A DNA stretch of 64,000 nucleotides. It comes from JAVBLG01 sp031553655 (lineage in GTDB: Bacteria > Desulfobacterota > Desulfovibrionia > Desulfovibrionales > Desulfovibrionaceae). The notes beneath the pieces are model-generated. The model saw only the letters and a program-made list of their open reading frames with translations. It was not told the DNA's origin and did not search any database. Shown here piece after piece: positions 7,850-16,631 of the stretch (position 1 is its first letter; the number at the start of each line of letters is the position of its first letter). The position numbers and the translations under genes were made by a program. Location: contig JAVBLG010000075.1 of assembly GCA_031553655.1 (NCBI GenBank), positions 1 through 64,000 of the forward strand, written 5' to 3'.

Positions 7850-8860
7850 TTAAAAGCCCTTAAATAAAAAATCCAGAATCAAAAAACTGACTCCGCCCAC
7901 GCAGGCAGAAGCGGGTATGGTGAGAACCCAGGCTATGATCAGGTTTCCGGCCACGCCCCAGCGCACGGCCGAAAGGCGTTTGGTGGAACCCACGCCAAAA
8001 ATGCAGGCGGTGATAGTGTGCGTGGTGCTGATGGGCGCGCCGGCCAGAGAAGCCCCGGCTATGACCAGTGAGGCCGAGGTTTCGGCGGTGAAGCCATACA
8101 CCGGCTCAAGCTTAAAAATTTTGTGCCCCATGGTTTTGACTATTTTCCAACCGCCCACAGCGGTGCCCGCGGCCATGGTGAGGGCGCAGGCCAGCTTGAC
8201 CCACAACGGAACGTGAATGCTGTCGATTTCGCCAAAAATAAAAAGAGCCAGGGCGATCACTCCCATGGTTTTCTGAGCGTCGTTGAGGCCGTGGCTAAGG
8301 GCCATGAATCCGGCGGAAAAAATCTGGGCCCGCTGAAAAAAGCGGTTCACAACTCTGCGGCTGACCTTGAAAAATATTATGCCGATCAGCGTCATCATGG
8401 CGAACCCCATAATAAAGCCCGCCAATGGCGAAAGCAACAGAGGCACAATAACCTTGCTGAAAATGGACATTACATTGAGCGAGCCCAGCCCGGCATGGGC
8501 CATGGCCGCGCCCATAAGTCCGCCGATAAGCGCGTGCGAAGATGAAGACGGAATGCCGAAATGCCAGGTAATGACATTCCAGGCTATGGCGCCCACCAGC
8601 CCGGCCAGTACCAAGGTGTGGCTGCCCATGACTATTTCCGTGTTTACAATGCCGCTGCCCAGAGTATGAGCCACTTCGGTGCCCAATATGGCCCCTATGA
8701 GGTTCAAGGCGGCGGCCATGGTAACAGCCGTGCGCGGAGTGAGCACCTTGGTGGACACTACGGTGGAAATGGCGTTGGCGCAGTCGTGCGCGCCATTGGT
8801 AAAGTCAAACGCCAGGGCCGCGATGACGATGAATACCAGCAGCAATGGTACTTCAAACAT
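7850..8860 (-). CDS. pit: Inorganic phosphate transporter, PiT family
   Basis: A 336-aa polytopic membrane protein that imports phosphate, usually as a metal-phosphate complex, using the proton or sodium gradient. The family signatures are FDFTNGAHDCANAISTVV (about 19-36) and, in the inverted second half, GFMALSHGLNDAQKTMGVIA. About ten hydrophobic segments are visible. It follows the DUF47 gene (8966-9598), its usual partner, but a hairpin with a short T-run (8940-8957) lies between them and may lower its expression relative to DUF47. Confidence 0.93.
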   Translation of the reverse strand: MFEVPLLLVFIVIAALAFDFTNGAHDCANAISTVVSTKVLTPRTAVTMAAALNLIGAILGTEVAHTLGSGIVNTEIVMGSHTLVLAGLVGAIAWNVITWHFGIPSSSSHALIGGLMGAAMAHAGLGSLNVMSIFSKVIVPLLLSPLAGFIMGFAMMTLIGIIFFKVSRRVVNRFFQRAQIFSAGFMALSHGLNDAQKTMGVIALALFIFGEIDSIHVPLWVKLACALTMAAGTAVGGWKIVKTMGHKIFKLEPVYGFTAETSASLVIAGASLAGAPISTTHTITACIFGVGSTKRLSAVRWGVAGNLIIAWVLTIPASACVGGVSFLILDFLFKGF

Positions 8861-8939
8861 TTTAAAAACCGTTTCCTATGACATTTTTCCTTTGAAAATA
8901 GTTATTTCCAAAGTCTGTAGGGGGTATCTACATGTAAAA

Positions 8940-8957
8940 GGGAGCCCGCAGGCTCCC
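8940..8957 (-). terminator. Hairpin between the DUF47 gene and pit
   Basis: GGGAGCC-TGCG-GGCTCCC on the minus strand is followed by TTTTAC. It is a short or partial terminator that could act as an attenuator inside the two-gene unit. Confidence 0.6.
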
Positions 8958-8965
8958 CACAATAC

Positions 8966-9598
8966 TCAAACATTTTTCAAAACAGCTTCCTCAATGGCTT
9001 CGGCCAACCTCACCACCTGGTCCACAGCCAGCTCCATGCGGTCGTAAGCCTGGCTCCATTTGAGAATATTGATAATAACCTCGGGGGTAGGCTCTTCCGG
9101 ATCGTGCAATTCGGCCAGCCCCATGCTGAGCAACATTTCACACTCCGTGCGCAAGGCTCGGAACACTCTTGTGCTGTGGCTGTCTTTCTTCCGGCTGAGC
9201 CCTTCAAGCATCACCCCGGTAAGCAGGGTCATTTCCCGCAAAATACGCGCAAGCTGTAACATGGGAAAACGGATGCGGTTGAATTCAAAAATATATATAC
9301 GATTGGCCATGTTATGGAGAAGGTCTATGGCTTCTTCATGGGCCTTGTTGATGTGCAGGATATCTTCACGGTCAATGGGAGTGATGAAAGTTTGCGAAAG
9401 GTCCCTGATGACACGGTGATGTATGGCGTCCGCCTGTTCCTCCAACGCGGAAATCTCACGATGGGGCTTCTCAATTACGGTGTGATCCTCCATAATTTCA
9501 GTCAGCGTCGAGGCCACCTCGCACAGAATTTTGTTCTGTTGCAAAAGCATTTCAAAAAACGGCGCGCCTTTGGGCAAGAGAGCTTCAAACATCGGCAA
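8966..9598 (-). CDS. DUF47 (PhoU-like) partner of Pit
   Basis: A 210-aa soluble, all-helical protein of the TIGR00153/DUF47 family, distantly related to PhoU and normally encoded with Pit transporters, where it is thought to modulate phosphate uptake. HREISALEEQADAIHHRVI and TPIDREDILHINKAHEEAIDLL (about 45-95) show the Glu/Asp-rich helices expected to bind metal. It is the first gene of the pair with pit on the minus strand. Confidence 0.88.
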   Translation of the reverse strand: MPMFEALLPKGAPFFEMLLQQNKILCEVASTLTEIMEDHTVIEKPHREISALEEQADAIHHRVIRDLSQTFITPIDREDILHINKAHEEAIDLLHNMANRIYIFEFNRIRFPMLQLARILREMTLLTGVMLEGLSRKKDSHSTRVFRALRTECEMLLSMGLAELHDPEEPTPEVIINILKWSQAYDRMELAVDQVVRLAEAIEEAVLKNV

Positions 9599-9731
9599 AA
9601 CTCCAGTTGGCGGATGCTGTGTAAAGCAGCCTGATGAACAAAAATTTTATATCGGGTTGATAAGGCTTTCTTATCAGATGGGACTTACACGACGTAACCG
9701 TAAAAACGCCCGCTGTCAATGGAAATACAGG

Positions 9732-9820
9732 GTTGACGCGCCCGCGCGACAGCCCGAGACGCTTGTTTCAGCAAATGTTCGAAGGCGTTAAAATTCGTAT
9801 TAAGGTGAGCGGGCGTCAAC
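9732..9820. repeat. Palindromic element, family D copy 1
   Basis: Outer arms GTTGACG (9732-9738) and CGTCAAC (9814-9820), each backed by CCCGC/GCGGG, enclose a core (GCCCGAGACGCTTG, GCAAATG, AAATTCGTA) that resembles 38431-38513. The element encodes the last residues of the adjacent glycosyltransferase, whose stop is at 9800. Confidence 0.65.
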
Positions 9821-10906
9821 GAGCAATTGCTCGGCAAGCTCATCCCAAGTGCGCGTTTCTCCGGCGAAATCAGGGCATTTTCCGTATTCCAGAGCGCTCA
9901 GCACAGCTTCGGCGCAACTGGCCGAATCAGCGCCATAGTAAAAAATCCCTTCCCGGTGCAAATCAAGAAAATCAGGGGCCACTATGGGCAGCCCGCAATA
10001 ACGGTACTGGATCACCTTCAAATTGTCAGTCAGGGTAGCGGTGGCCGCACCCATGTCGCGCACAACCTGAAGGCCGATATCGGCGAATTTGATATAGGCC
10101 AGAGTTTGGGAAAAGGGCATTTCGCCATAATAATGAATGTTGGCCGCCTTTATCTCCCGCTCCAGAGGCCCGATGCAGTGAAAATCCACCTGCGGGCAGA
10201 ATTGCGCGGCAGACTTGAAGAACTCATCATCAGTACGCCATGCGCTCACCAACACGGCATTGCGCGTGCCCGGCGCGTACGGTGATTCCAACACAGCATC
10301 AAAGGCTTTTTTATCTATGCCGTGGGTATGCAAATGCAGACGCGGCAAATCGGGAAACTTATCAAGCATCACACGGCAAGGCACGGAAACGCAATCAAAT
10401 AGCGGAGCTATTTCCTGTTCCAGTTCAATCATGCGCGGATGAGTGGAGCGCAAAATGCGAATATCGTCGGAAACGCGATAAATCTGGAGAGCCGAGGGGG
10501 ACAGACGGCGCGCCGCATAAAAAAGAAACAACGCCGAGGAGCTTTCGTGAATTACCGCGTCGGCTTCGGAAAGGATCTCCCCGAGCTCCGGAGTGATGAA
10601 ATTTTCATATTTGTCCATCACTCCGTATAGCAGTCTGTCAAGCGGGTACAGCAAAGTGTGAGGGTGCCACGGAGTAAAAAAAACATAGGAAACAAAACCC
10701 GGACGCATCCGCCGTACCACGTTATGGTCTTTGCGCAGCCCGGGATAGCGGGTGCGGTAATCTCGCCTGAGATAAGACAGCAAGGACAGGCCTACAGTCA
10801 CAAAACTCACTTCATGACCAGCTCTGTGGAAGGCGTCGGCCAAGTGATGGAACCCCGCCCGCCGTGGCGATGAGTACCAGTGATTGCTCAAAAGCACTAT
10901 GTTCAT
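9800..10906 (-). CDS. Glycosyltransferase, GumK-like (glucuronosyltransferase type)
   Basis: A 368-aa GT-B enzyme, the last gene of the glycan locus. The N-terminus (LLSNHWYSSPRRAGFHHLAD, 4-23, then FVTVGLS) matches my memory of GumK, the enzyme that adds glucuronate to a lipid-linked oligosaccharide at the inner membrane. The C-terminal half holds the donor site (LKVIQYRYCGLPIVAP, about 302-317). A uronic-acid donor would fit a locus that makes a diamino-uronic acid. The last codons lie inside repeat family D, so the C-terminus may have been reshaped by the insertion. Confidence 0.7.
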   Translation of the reverse strand: MNIVLLSNHWYSSPRRAGFHHLADAFHRAGHEVSFVTVGLSLLSYLRRDYRTRYPGLRKDHNVVRRMRPGFVSYVFFTPWHPHTLLYPLDRLLYGVMDKYENFITPELGEILSEADAVIHESSSALFLFYAARRLSPSALQIYRVSDDIRILRSTHPRMIELEQEIAPLFDCVSVPCRVMLDKFPDLPRLHLHTHGIDKKAFDAVLESPYAPGTRNAVLVSAWRTDDEFFKSAAQFCPQVDFHCIGPLEREIKAANIHYYGEMPFSQTLAYIKFADIGLQVVRDMGAATATLTDNLKVIQYRYCGLPIVAPDFLDLHREGIFYYGADSASCAEAVLSALEYGKCPDFAGETRTWDELAEQLLVDARSP

Positions 10907-10961
10907 TTTTCGCCCCAGCCATGTTCACCCCAGGCAGGCAACGCGGTTCTACGAGCCATGC

Positions 10962-11528
10962 TCAGCCCAAACGCCCAACGCCGCCTTCTCCCCGCGCATA
11001 ACGCGCATCGCATACGGGACAAACCAGATTGGAATCGAGCTTTTCACCGCAGGAGCAGACCCAGCCGCGAACAACCGCGGGATTGCCGTAGACCAACGCA
11101 TGATCGGGAATGTCGCGGGTGACCACAGCTCCGGCTCCAATGAAGGCGTAGCGTCCAATGGTAACCCCGCAGACAATGGTGCTGTTGGCTCCCAAAGACG
11201 CGCCTTCACGCACCAGGGTGGGACGGGCCTGATCCATTTTTTTCAAATGAGCCCTTGGATTGTAGACATTGGTAAAAACCATGCTTGGGCCGCAAAAAAC
11301 ATGATCTTCAAGGGTAACTCCCTTGTACACGCTCACATTGTTCTGAAGCTTGCAGCCGTTGCCGATGCGCACGTCGGCATCAATATATACATTTTGGCCT
11401 ATATTGCAGTTTTCGCCAACCACCGCGCTGCCCATCACATGGCAAAAATGCCATATATGCGTACCCGCGCCTATTTTGGCCCCATTGTCCACGCATGAAC
11501 TGGGATGCACCGAAAATGATAAAGGCAT
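10962..11528 (-). CDS. Sugar N-acetyltransferase with left-handed beta-helix (WbpD/WlbB type)
   Basis: A 188-aa hexapeptide-repeat acetyltransferase. The repeats run from about 10 to 155 (GAKIGAGTHIWHFCHV, IGQNVYIDADVRIGNGCKLQ, IGAGAVVTRDIPDHALVYGN). HIWHFCHV includes the catalytic His region of enzymes that acetylate the 3-amino group of UDP-2-acetamido-3-amino-2,3-dideoxy-glucuronate. The C-terminus adds a four-Cys knuckle (CSCGEKL, then CPVCDARY, about 158-177), a zinc-ribbon-like tail seen in part of the family. With the dehydrogenase and aminotransferase downstream in coordinates it completes the diacetamido-uronate steps. Confidence 0.85.
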   Translation of the reverse strand: MPLSFSVHPSSCVDNGAKIGAGTHIWHFCHVMGSAVVGENCNIGQNVYIDADVRIGNGCKLQNNVSVYKGVTLEDHVFCGPSMVFTNVYNPRAHLKKMDQARPTLVREGASLGANSTIVCGVTIGRYAFIGAGAVVTRDIPDHALVYGNPAVVRGWVCSCGEKLDSNLVCPVCDARYARGEGGVGRLG

Positions 11529-11534
11529 TGCAAC

Positions 11535-13148
11535 TTACTCCCAATCAATGTCTTTTCGTTTAAAAGTATACTCAAGCGCTTGCTCATCAAAGACCAGCAC
11601 CAGCGTGTCGCCGTCCATAATAAAACAGGAATCCTTGTGCGGAAAAGCCCTATGCCCTCTGGCCGCAAGCGCGGCCTTGGCCAGAAACGGCTTATGCGCG
11701 GTATTGTAGCCGTTGATTCTGATTTCTCCCAGCTTCAGATAGCGCGAAAGAATATTCAATTCAAAACCCGGCCACCAGTCCTGGGACACGGTTATACTAA
11801 AAAACTCCACTCCGCCCACATCATAGGCGTTTTTGCGGTACAGTTCCGGTATATATGGCTTGGTTCTTCCGAATTGAACAATATTGTAACTTTTGTCAGG
11901 GTCAAACTCATCCAGGCTTTCGATACGCGCTACAACCCTGTTGAGCACGGCAAAATCGTGACGGTTGGAGTGAACAATCTGTTCCTGAGCGCGTAAATCG
12001 TTTACAGCGAACATAGGCACAATGGCCAGCGCGCAAACAATGCCGACCCGACGCCAGCCCGCCACAGGCGAGGCGAGCAGCGCGGTCAGAAATGCCAGAT
12101 ACAGATATGACAACCCGGCGCCGGAAAAACGGAAAGCATAATAGTTGGAATAGTCCGAAACCAACACCTGCGATTTGGAGGCGATGATTACACCGACCAG
12201 CATAACCAACAGGGCGACAAGCCGGAAAATAGCATTCCGCCGCGTGGGGCGCAGGGTTTTAGCCGCAAGACACGCCGCGCCCGTGCAAACCACAATCAGA
12301 AGAACGATTTTGGGAATACGTGGAAAATATGGCTGGCTGAACCACAAATGCCCGAAAGACGAGGCTACGGTTTTCCACAGACGATCCGTAAGCGGCGATG
12401 CCGCCGCTTGCAGTTGATAAGCATCCGCTTTTAACATGCCGATTTGCACCAGGCCGACAAGCGAAAGCTGATAGGCGGCCACCCCCAGAAAAAGGGGCAG
12501 CAAGGTAAAGCCGCACTCTACGGCCAAACGGCGATATCCTTCCGGAGAAGCGTCGCAATCCGCCAATTTAAAGACGCACAGGCCGCACCAGACCACAGTA
12601 AAGGCCATCAGCGAGGACTGGTAAGTGGCCAGGCCCATCATAACCAGCAGAGACGAGGCCAAAAGGCGGGGCACACCGCGCTTTCTGTCCGCAACCAGCA
12701 AAGCAAATACCATGCACAGTTGGGAAAAAGGAAAATCAGCGGCCATCCAGTGATAATAATAGTGCTCATTCACAAACGGACAGAGCGAAACCAGCAGCCC
12801 CCCGAAAAAAAGGCATCCGAACCCGGCTTCCTTTTTCCAGAGCAGCACAGCACCCATTCCGGCCGTTATTTGAAAGATAATGGCCAAAGTCTGGGTGTAT
12901 ACCGGAATCTGCAGAAAGCCGCTGAGCGAATATAAAAAGGGAGCAAACCAACGTCCGATGCTGACATGATATGTTTCGGGAACTCTGGCGAGAAACCCCA
13001 CATCATGATCACCAAGAGGGTATTGAGACATCCCATAAAAAAAGACAAAAAAGTTCACTGCCAAAGCGGCAACAAACGCTTTTTTCCAATGCCGGGGGAC
13101 GGCTTCCCAACAAGTGCGCAGGTCTTCGGCCAGCAGTTCTATTCGCAT
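11535..13148 (-). CDS. Polytopic membrane glucosyltransferase-like protein (GtrII family)
   Basis: A 537-aa inner-membrane protein starting at ATG 13148, with AGAAAGA before it; a longer GTG/TTG-type extension is less likely. About ten hydrophobic segments cover residues 25-390. NEHYYYHWMAADFPFSQL and GLATYQSSLMAF are the features I associate with GtrII, the polyprenyl-phosphate-glucose-dependent transferases that decorate O-antigen in the periplasm. The soluble C-terminal part (about 400-530) would lie in the periplasm. The partner flippase GtrA and GtrB are not seen here. A Wzy-like polymerase role cannot be excluded, since the locus shows no other polymerase. Confidence 0.65.
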   Translation of the reverse strand: MRIELLAEDLRTCWEAVPRHWKKAFVAALAVNFFVFFYGMSQYPLGDHDVGFLARVPETYHVSIGRWFAPFLYSLSGFLQIPVYTQTLAIIFQITAGMGAVLLWKKEAGFGCLFFGGLLVSLCPFVNEHYYYHWMAADFPFSQLCMVFALLVADRKRGVPRLLASSLLVMMGLATYQSSLMAFTVVWCGLCVFKLADCDASPEGYRRLAVECGFTLLPLFLGVAAYQLSLVGLVQIGMLKADAYQLQAAASPLTDRLWKTVASSFGHLWFSQPYFPRIPKIVLLIVVCTGAACLAAKTLRPTRRNAIFRLVALLVMLVGVIIASKSQVLVSDYSNYYAFRFSGAGLSYLYLAFLTALLASPVAGWRRVGIVCALAIVPMFAVNDLRAQEQIVHSNRHDFAVLNRVVARIESLDEFDPDKSYNIVQFGRTKPYIPELYRKNAYDVGGVEFFSITVSQDWWPGFELNILSRYLKLGEIRINGYNTAHKPFLAKAALAARGHRAFPHKDSCFIMDGDTLVLVFDEQALEYTFKRKDIDWE

Positions 13149-13214
13149 ATATTTATTTCTTTCTTTCAATCCACAGCCAGCTCCATCCGCCAACCGACTC
13201 CGTCGTAAAATGCC

Positions 13215-14279
13215 CTATTTATGCCCCAGACGGCAATGAGTGGGGGTGAAACGCAAAAACACCTCTTTTCCGGTTTCAACCGACTCGTAAATAGCCATAA
13301 TCAGCTCCAGGCTGCGGCGGCCTTCCAGTCCATCCACAATCTGCCCGCTGCCCCCTTCCAGACGCGAGACCATATGCTCATAATAGGCTTTGTGTCCAAA
13401 GCCGTATACATCCGGCGGATTTACGGAATACTTGCTCATAACCTCGGAGTCGTCTTCACGAGCGGGATCGAATTGCCAAGTTTCCATTTTGTTCACGGCA
13501 AAACCGCCGATAACCACACTGCCCTTTTCGCCGAGAACGGATATGGAGCCTTCGGTGTCTTTGGGGCGGGTGGCTGTAGTGGCCTCAATTATGCCCAGAG
13601 CGCCGTTGCGGAATTTTAACAACACCACGGCGGTGTCTTCGGCTTCGATATTAACCAGCATGGTGGCGCTTTTGGCGAATACGCTCTCCACGTCGCCCAT
13701 CATCCATTCCAGAAGATCCACATGGTGGCTGGCCTGATTGGTGAGCACCCCGCCGTCCATGGCCCAGGTGCCGCGCCAGGCGTCTTGATCATAATATCTT
13801 TGTGGGCGGCACCAGCGCACCCGCACCGTGCCCATGACCAGCTTGCCGAAGCGCCCCTCTTCCAGAGCCTGCCGCAATTTTTGCACCGGAACGTTAAGTC
13901 TGTTCTGCTTTACCACGAAAAGCTTCACCCCGGCCGCGTCGCAGGCGCGGATCATGGCGTCGGCATCGTCAAGGGTGAGGGCCATAGGCTTTTCCACCAT
14001 GATATGCTTGCGGTATTGGGCCAAAGCGATGGTATGCGCCGCGTGATTACCGCTTTCAGTAAGCACGGCCACCACGTCGACCTTATCGGCCATGGCGCGC
14101 ATCATTTCATGCATATCGGTGAAAAAGGGCACTTTCCACTGTTCACCGGTGGTGCGGGCCTTTTCTTCCACAATATCGCACACACAGGCCAAAGTTGCGC
14201 CCACGATATGCCCTCCGGCCAGAAGTTCGCAATGGCGTTTGGAAATACGTCCGCAACCGACAAGAGCTACTTGGATCAT
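13215..14279 (-). CDS. Gfo/Idh/MocA oxidoreductase, probable UDP-sugar-uronate 3-dehydrogenase (WbpB/WlbA type), copy 1
   Basis: A 354-aa NAD(P)-dependent enzyme. The Rossmann motif is VALVGCGRISKRH (4-16), the family Lys is in VEKPMALT, and the substrate region has RGTWAMDGGVLTNQASHHVDLLEWM. This pattern is that of WbpB/WlbA, which oxidise C3 of UDP-GlcNAcA before amination. Its ATG overlaps the stop of the aminotransferase upstream (TAATG at 14277-14281), the enzyme of the next step, which implies coupled translation. A second paralogue lies at 15554-16606. Confidence 0.85.
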   Translation of the reverse strand: MIQVALVGCGRISKRHCELLAGGHIVGATLACVCDIVEEKARTTGEQWKVPFFTDMHEMMRAMADKVDVVAVLTESGNHAAHTIALAQYRKHIMVEKPMALTLDDADAMIRACDAAGVKLFVVKQNRLNVPVQKLRQALEEGRFGKLVMGTVRVRWCRPQRYYDQDAWRGTWAMDGGVLTNQASHHVDLLEWMMGDVESVFAKSATMLVNIEAEDTAVVLLKFRNGALGIIEATTATRPKDTEGSISVLGEKGSVVIGGFAVNKMETWQFDPAREDDSEVMSKYSVNPPDVYGFGHKAYYEHMVSRLEGGSGQIVDGLEGRRSLELIMAIYESVETGKEVFLRFTPTHCRLGHK

Positions 14280-15475
14280 TACCGTCTCCTCAGAGCGTCA
14301 ACAAGGGTACTTACAATCAATTCCTGCTCGCCTACGTTCAAATAAGGATGCATGGGCAGGGAAAGTACCCGCCCGGCAACTTCCTGGACCACGGGGAAGT
14401 CATGTGGAGTGTAGCCAAGATAAGCGAAACAGCCCTGAGTATGCATGCCCATGGGGTAGTTTATGGCTGTGGGAATGCCCTTTTCCTTCATATGCTTCAT
14501 CACCGTACCGCGATCTGTGCCTTTGGGCAATTGCACCGTATACTGTGCCCAGATGCAGACGCCGCCTTCGGTCACGGAGGGCGCGACCAAATCTTCCGGG
14601 CTACCGGCATGGGGCTGCAAACGTTGGCGGTACTTCTCCCCGGCAATCAGACGCTTTTCCACTTCGTCAGGAAAAATATCCATTTTGGCCAGCAAAATGG
14701 CGGCTTGCAAGGTATCAAGCCTGCCGTTGCAGCCCAGACGGATATTGTCATTCTTGTTTTGGGCATTGATGCGCCCGTGGTAACGCAGGGAATCGACCAT
14801 GGCGGCCAGGGAGGCGTCGTTGGTGAAAACCGCTCCGCCGTCGCCGTAGCAGCCCAGGGGTTTGGCCGGGAAAAAGCTGGCTGTGGCCGCGTGGCAGCCG
14901 CAATTGCACAGTTTTTTGCCCTTGTATTCACCGCCAAAAGCCTGAGCGCCGTCTTCCAGCACCAGCATATTATGCTCTTTGGCCACAGCAAGTATGGTGT
15001 CATAATCGACGGGGTTGCCGAAAAGATCCACCGCCACTACCGCGCGCGGGGTCAACCTGTCTTGCAGGGCCTGGCGCGGCAGAGGATGCAGCGAGGAGTC
15101 GCGTTCCTTCACCGCCTTTATGGCGTCCGCCAAGCGTCCGGCATTCATATTGAAGGATGCGGCGTCAATGTCCACAAAAACCGGCACAGCCCCGGTGCGG
15201 GCTATGGTTTCCGCCGTGGCTATAAAAGACAGCGGCGTGGTGAATACGGCGTCGCCCGCCCCTATGCCCCAGGCAGCCAGCACCAGCTCCAGGGCATTGG
15301 TTCCCGAGGCGCAGCCGAGGCAATAAGACGCGCCTACATAATCCGCGAGCTTTTTTTCCAATTCGGGCACTTCCGGCCCCATTATATATTGGCCGTGCGC
15401 GAGAACCTTGGCCATGCGCGCGTCAAGATTCGTCTTAATGCGGGCCTGCTGTGTTTTAAGATCGATAAATTCCAT
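14279..15475 (-). CDS. DegT/DnrJ/EryC1/StrS sugar aminotransferase (WbpE/WlbC type)
   Basis: A 398-aa PLP enzyme that would aminate the 3-keto UDP-sugar made by the neighbouring dehydrogenase, using glutamate. The start IDLKTQQARIKTNLDARM is typical of the WbpE/WlbC subgroup. Other marks are the GTNAL motif (about 58-62), LVLEDGAQAFGG with the PLP-ring Asp, and SFFPAKPLGCYGDGG with the Schiff-base Lys (about 195-209). It ends in a TAATG overlap with the dehydrogenase. A 55-bp dispersed repeat (15495-15549) separates it from the other dehydrogenase gene. Confidence 0.9.
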   Translation of the reverse strand: MEFIDLKTQQARIKTNLDARMAKVLAHGQYIMGPEVPELEKKLADYVGASYCLGCASGTNALELVLAAWGIGAGDAVFTTPLSFIATAETIARTGAVPVFVDIDAASFNMNAGRLADAIKAVKERDSSLHPLPRQALQDRLTPRAVVAVDLFGNPVDYDTILAVAKEHNMLVLEDGAQAFGGEYKGKKLCNCGCHAATASFFPAKPLGCYGDGGAVFTNDASLAAMVDSLRYHGRINAQNKNDNIRLGCNGRLDTLQAAILLAKMDIFPDEVEKRLIAGEKYRQRLQPHAGSPEDLVAPSVTEGGVCIWAQYTVQLPKGTDRGTVMKHMKEKGIPTAINYPMGMHTQGCFAYLGYTPHDFPVVQEVAGRVLSLPMHPYLNVGEQELIVSTLVDALRRR

Positions 15476-15494
15476 GCTGGTTTTCCTATTGTTG

Positions 15495-15549
15495 CCTTAT
15501 AACATTTTGCTTTTGAAATTATCCATTGCCTCAAGCCGTTTTTTGAAAC
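15495..15549. repeat. 55-bp dispersed repeat, family C copy 1
   Basis: CCTTATAACATTTTGCTTTT and ATTATCCATTGCCTCAAGCC, then GTTTTTTGAA, recur almost base for base at 53349-53403. A weaker relative is at 6487-6512. Both good copies lie between the 3' end of one minus-strand gene and the 5' end of the next. Confidence 0.85.
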
Positions 15550-15553
15550 GGAA

Positions 15554-16606
15554 TTAATATTCCAAAGGCAGAGAAATGGTTTTATTGTCACGGGCGCTGC
15601 AATAGGCGGCTATGAGCACTTCCAACGACTTCAAGCCTTCGCGGCCGTCGGTTTCCGGCTCGGCATCGCCGCGCAGCACGTCAATAACATTTTTAAAATA
15701 CAGGGGGTGCCCGAAACCGTAAACAGAAGTCGTCTCATAGTTGGCGTTTTTGACGTCGGCGTCATAATCTCTGGCTTCAGCGAAATCCCAGATCTGAATA
15801 TCATTGACGGCTACGCCGCCCACTCGCGCGGTGCCTTTTTCGCCGATTATGGTGATGGAGCCTTCCAGATTTTTGGGGTAAGTAAGCATGGTCACGGCCA
15901 TGGAACCGAGCGCCCCGGAACGCCAGCGCACATTAAGCACACCGGAGTCCTCGACTTCAATATCGCGGGCCAATGTGCCGGTCATGGCCTGCACATCGGC
16001 TATGGGGCCGATGAGCCATTCCAGAAGATCCACATAATGGCTGGCCTGATTCATGAAGGCCCCGCCGTCCATTTCCCAGGTGCCGCGCCATTTGGCCGAG
16101 TCGTAATAAGCCTGCGGGCGCGCCCAGAAAACATTCAGATGCACCATGTGGACGCGCCCGAAGCGCTTCTCTTCCATGGCGCGTTTCAAAAGCTGCAAAG
16201 TGGCGTTACGGCGGTTTTGCTTGATTACAAAAAGTCGCACTTTAGCCTCGTCGCAGGCGCGCACCATGGCTAGCCCGTCTTTCCAACGCGTAGCCATGGG
16301 TTTTTCGGTCATCACATGCCGCCCGGCCTTGGCCGCGAGAATGGTTTGCGAGGCGTGCAGCCCTGAGGGCGTGCACAGGGAAACGAGATCACAGTCGCAA
16401 TCGCGCAGCATGGCTTCAAACGTTCTGTAACCGGGCACGCCGTATTGCGCCGTATGCGCTTCGAGCACGGCGGGGTCATTATCGCATACCGCAACAAGAT
16501 CCATATTGCCCGCATGCTTTTCAATGGAACTGAAATGATTTTTGGAAACACGACCGCAGCCTGCAACAGCGATTTTAATTTTTCGGTCGATAATGGTCTT
16601 GAACAT
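15554..16606 (-). CDS. Gfo/Idh/MocA oxidoreductase, WbpB/WlbA type, copy 2
   Basis: A 350-aa paralogue of the enzyme at 13215-14279, with the same marks: IKIAVAGCGRVSKNH, TEKPMATRW, VIKQNRRN, and RGTWEMDGGAFMNQASHYVDLLEW. ATG 16606 is preferred; an in-frame TTG at 16654 would overlap the upstream gene. Two such enzymes in one locus suggest either two different 3-amino sugars or a split of oxidation and reduction steps. NAD(P) binding is clear; the exact substrate is inferred from context. Confidence 0.82.
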   Translation of the reverse strand: MFKTIIDRKIKIAVAGCGRVSKNHFSSIEKHAGNMDLVAVCDNDPAVLEAHTAQYGVPGYRTFEAMLRDCDCDLVSLCTPSGLHASQTILAAKAGRHVMTEKPMATRWKDGLAMVRACDEAKVRLFVIKQNRRNATLQLLKRAMEEKRFGRVHMVHLNVFWARPQAYYDSAKWRGTWEMDGGAFMNQASHYVDLLEWLIGPIADVQAMTGTLARDIEVEDSGVLNVRWRSGALGSMAVTMLTYPKNLEGSITIIGEKGTARVGGVAVNDIQIWDFAEARDYDADVKNANYETTSVYGFGHPLYFKNVIDVLRGDAEPETDGREGLKSLEVLIAAYCSARDNKTISLPLEY

Positions 16607-16631
16607 GGCTTTTACTCGCGTAACAAAGTTT

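Noticed and set aside
9531..10038. Plus-strand frames around the DUF47/glycosyltransferase gap
   Set aside because: They cross repeat family D and antisense coding sequence; no domain or start signal supports them.
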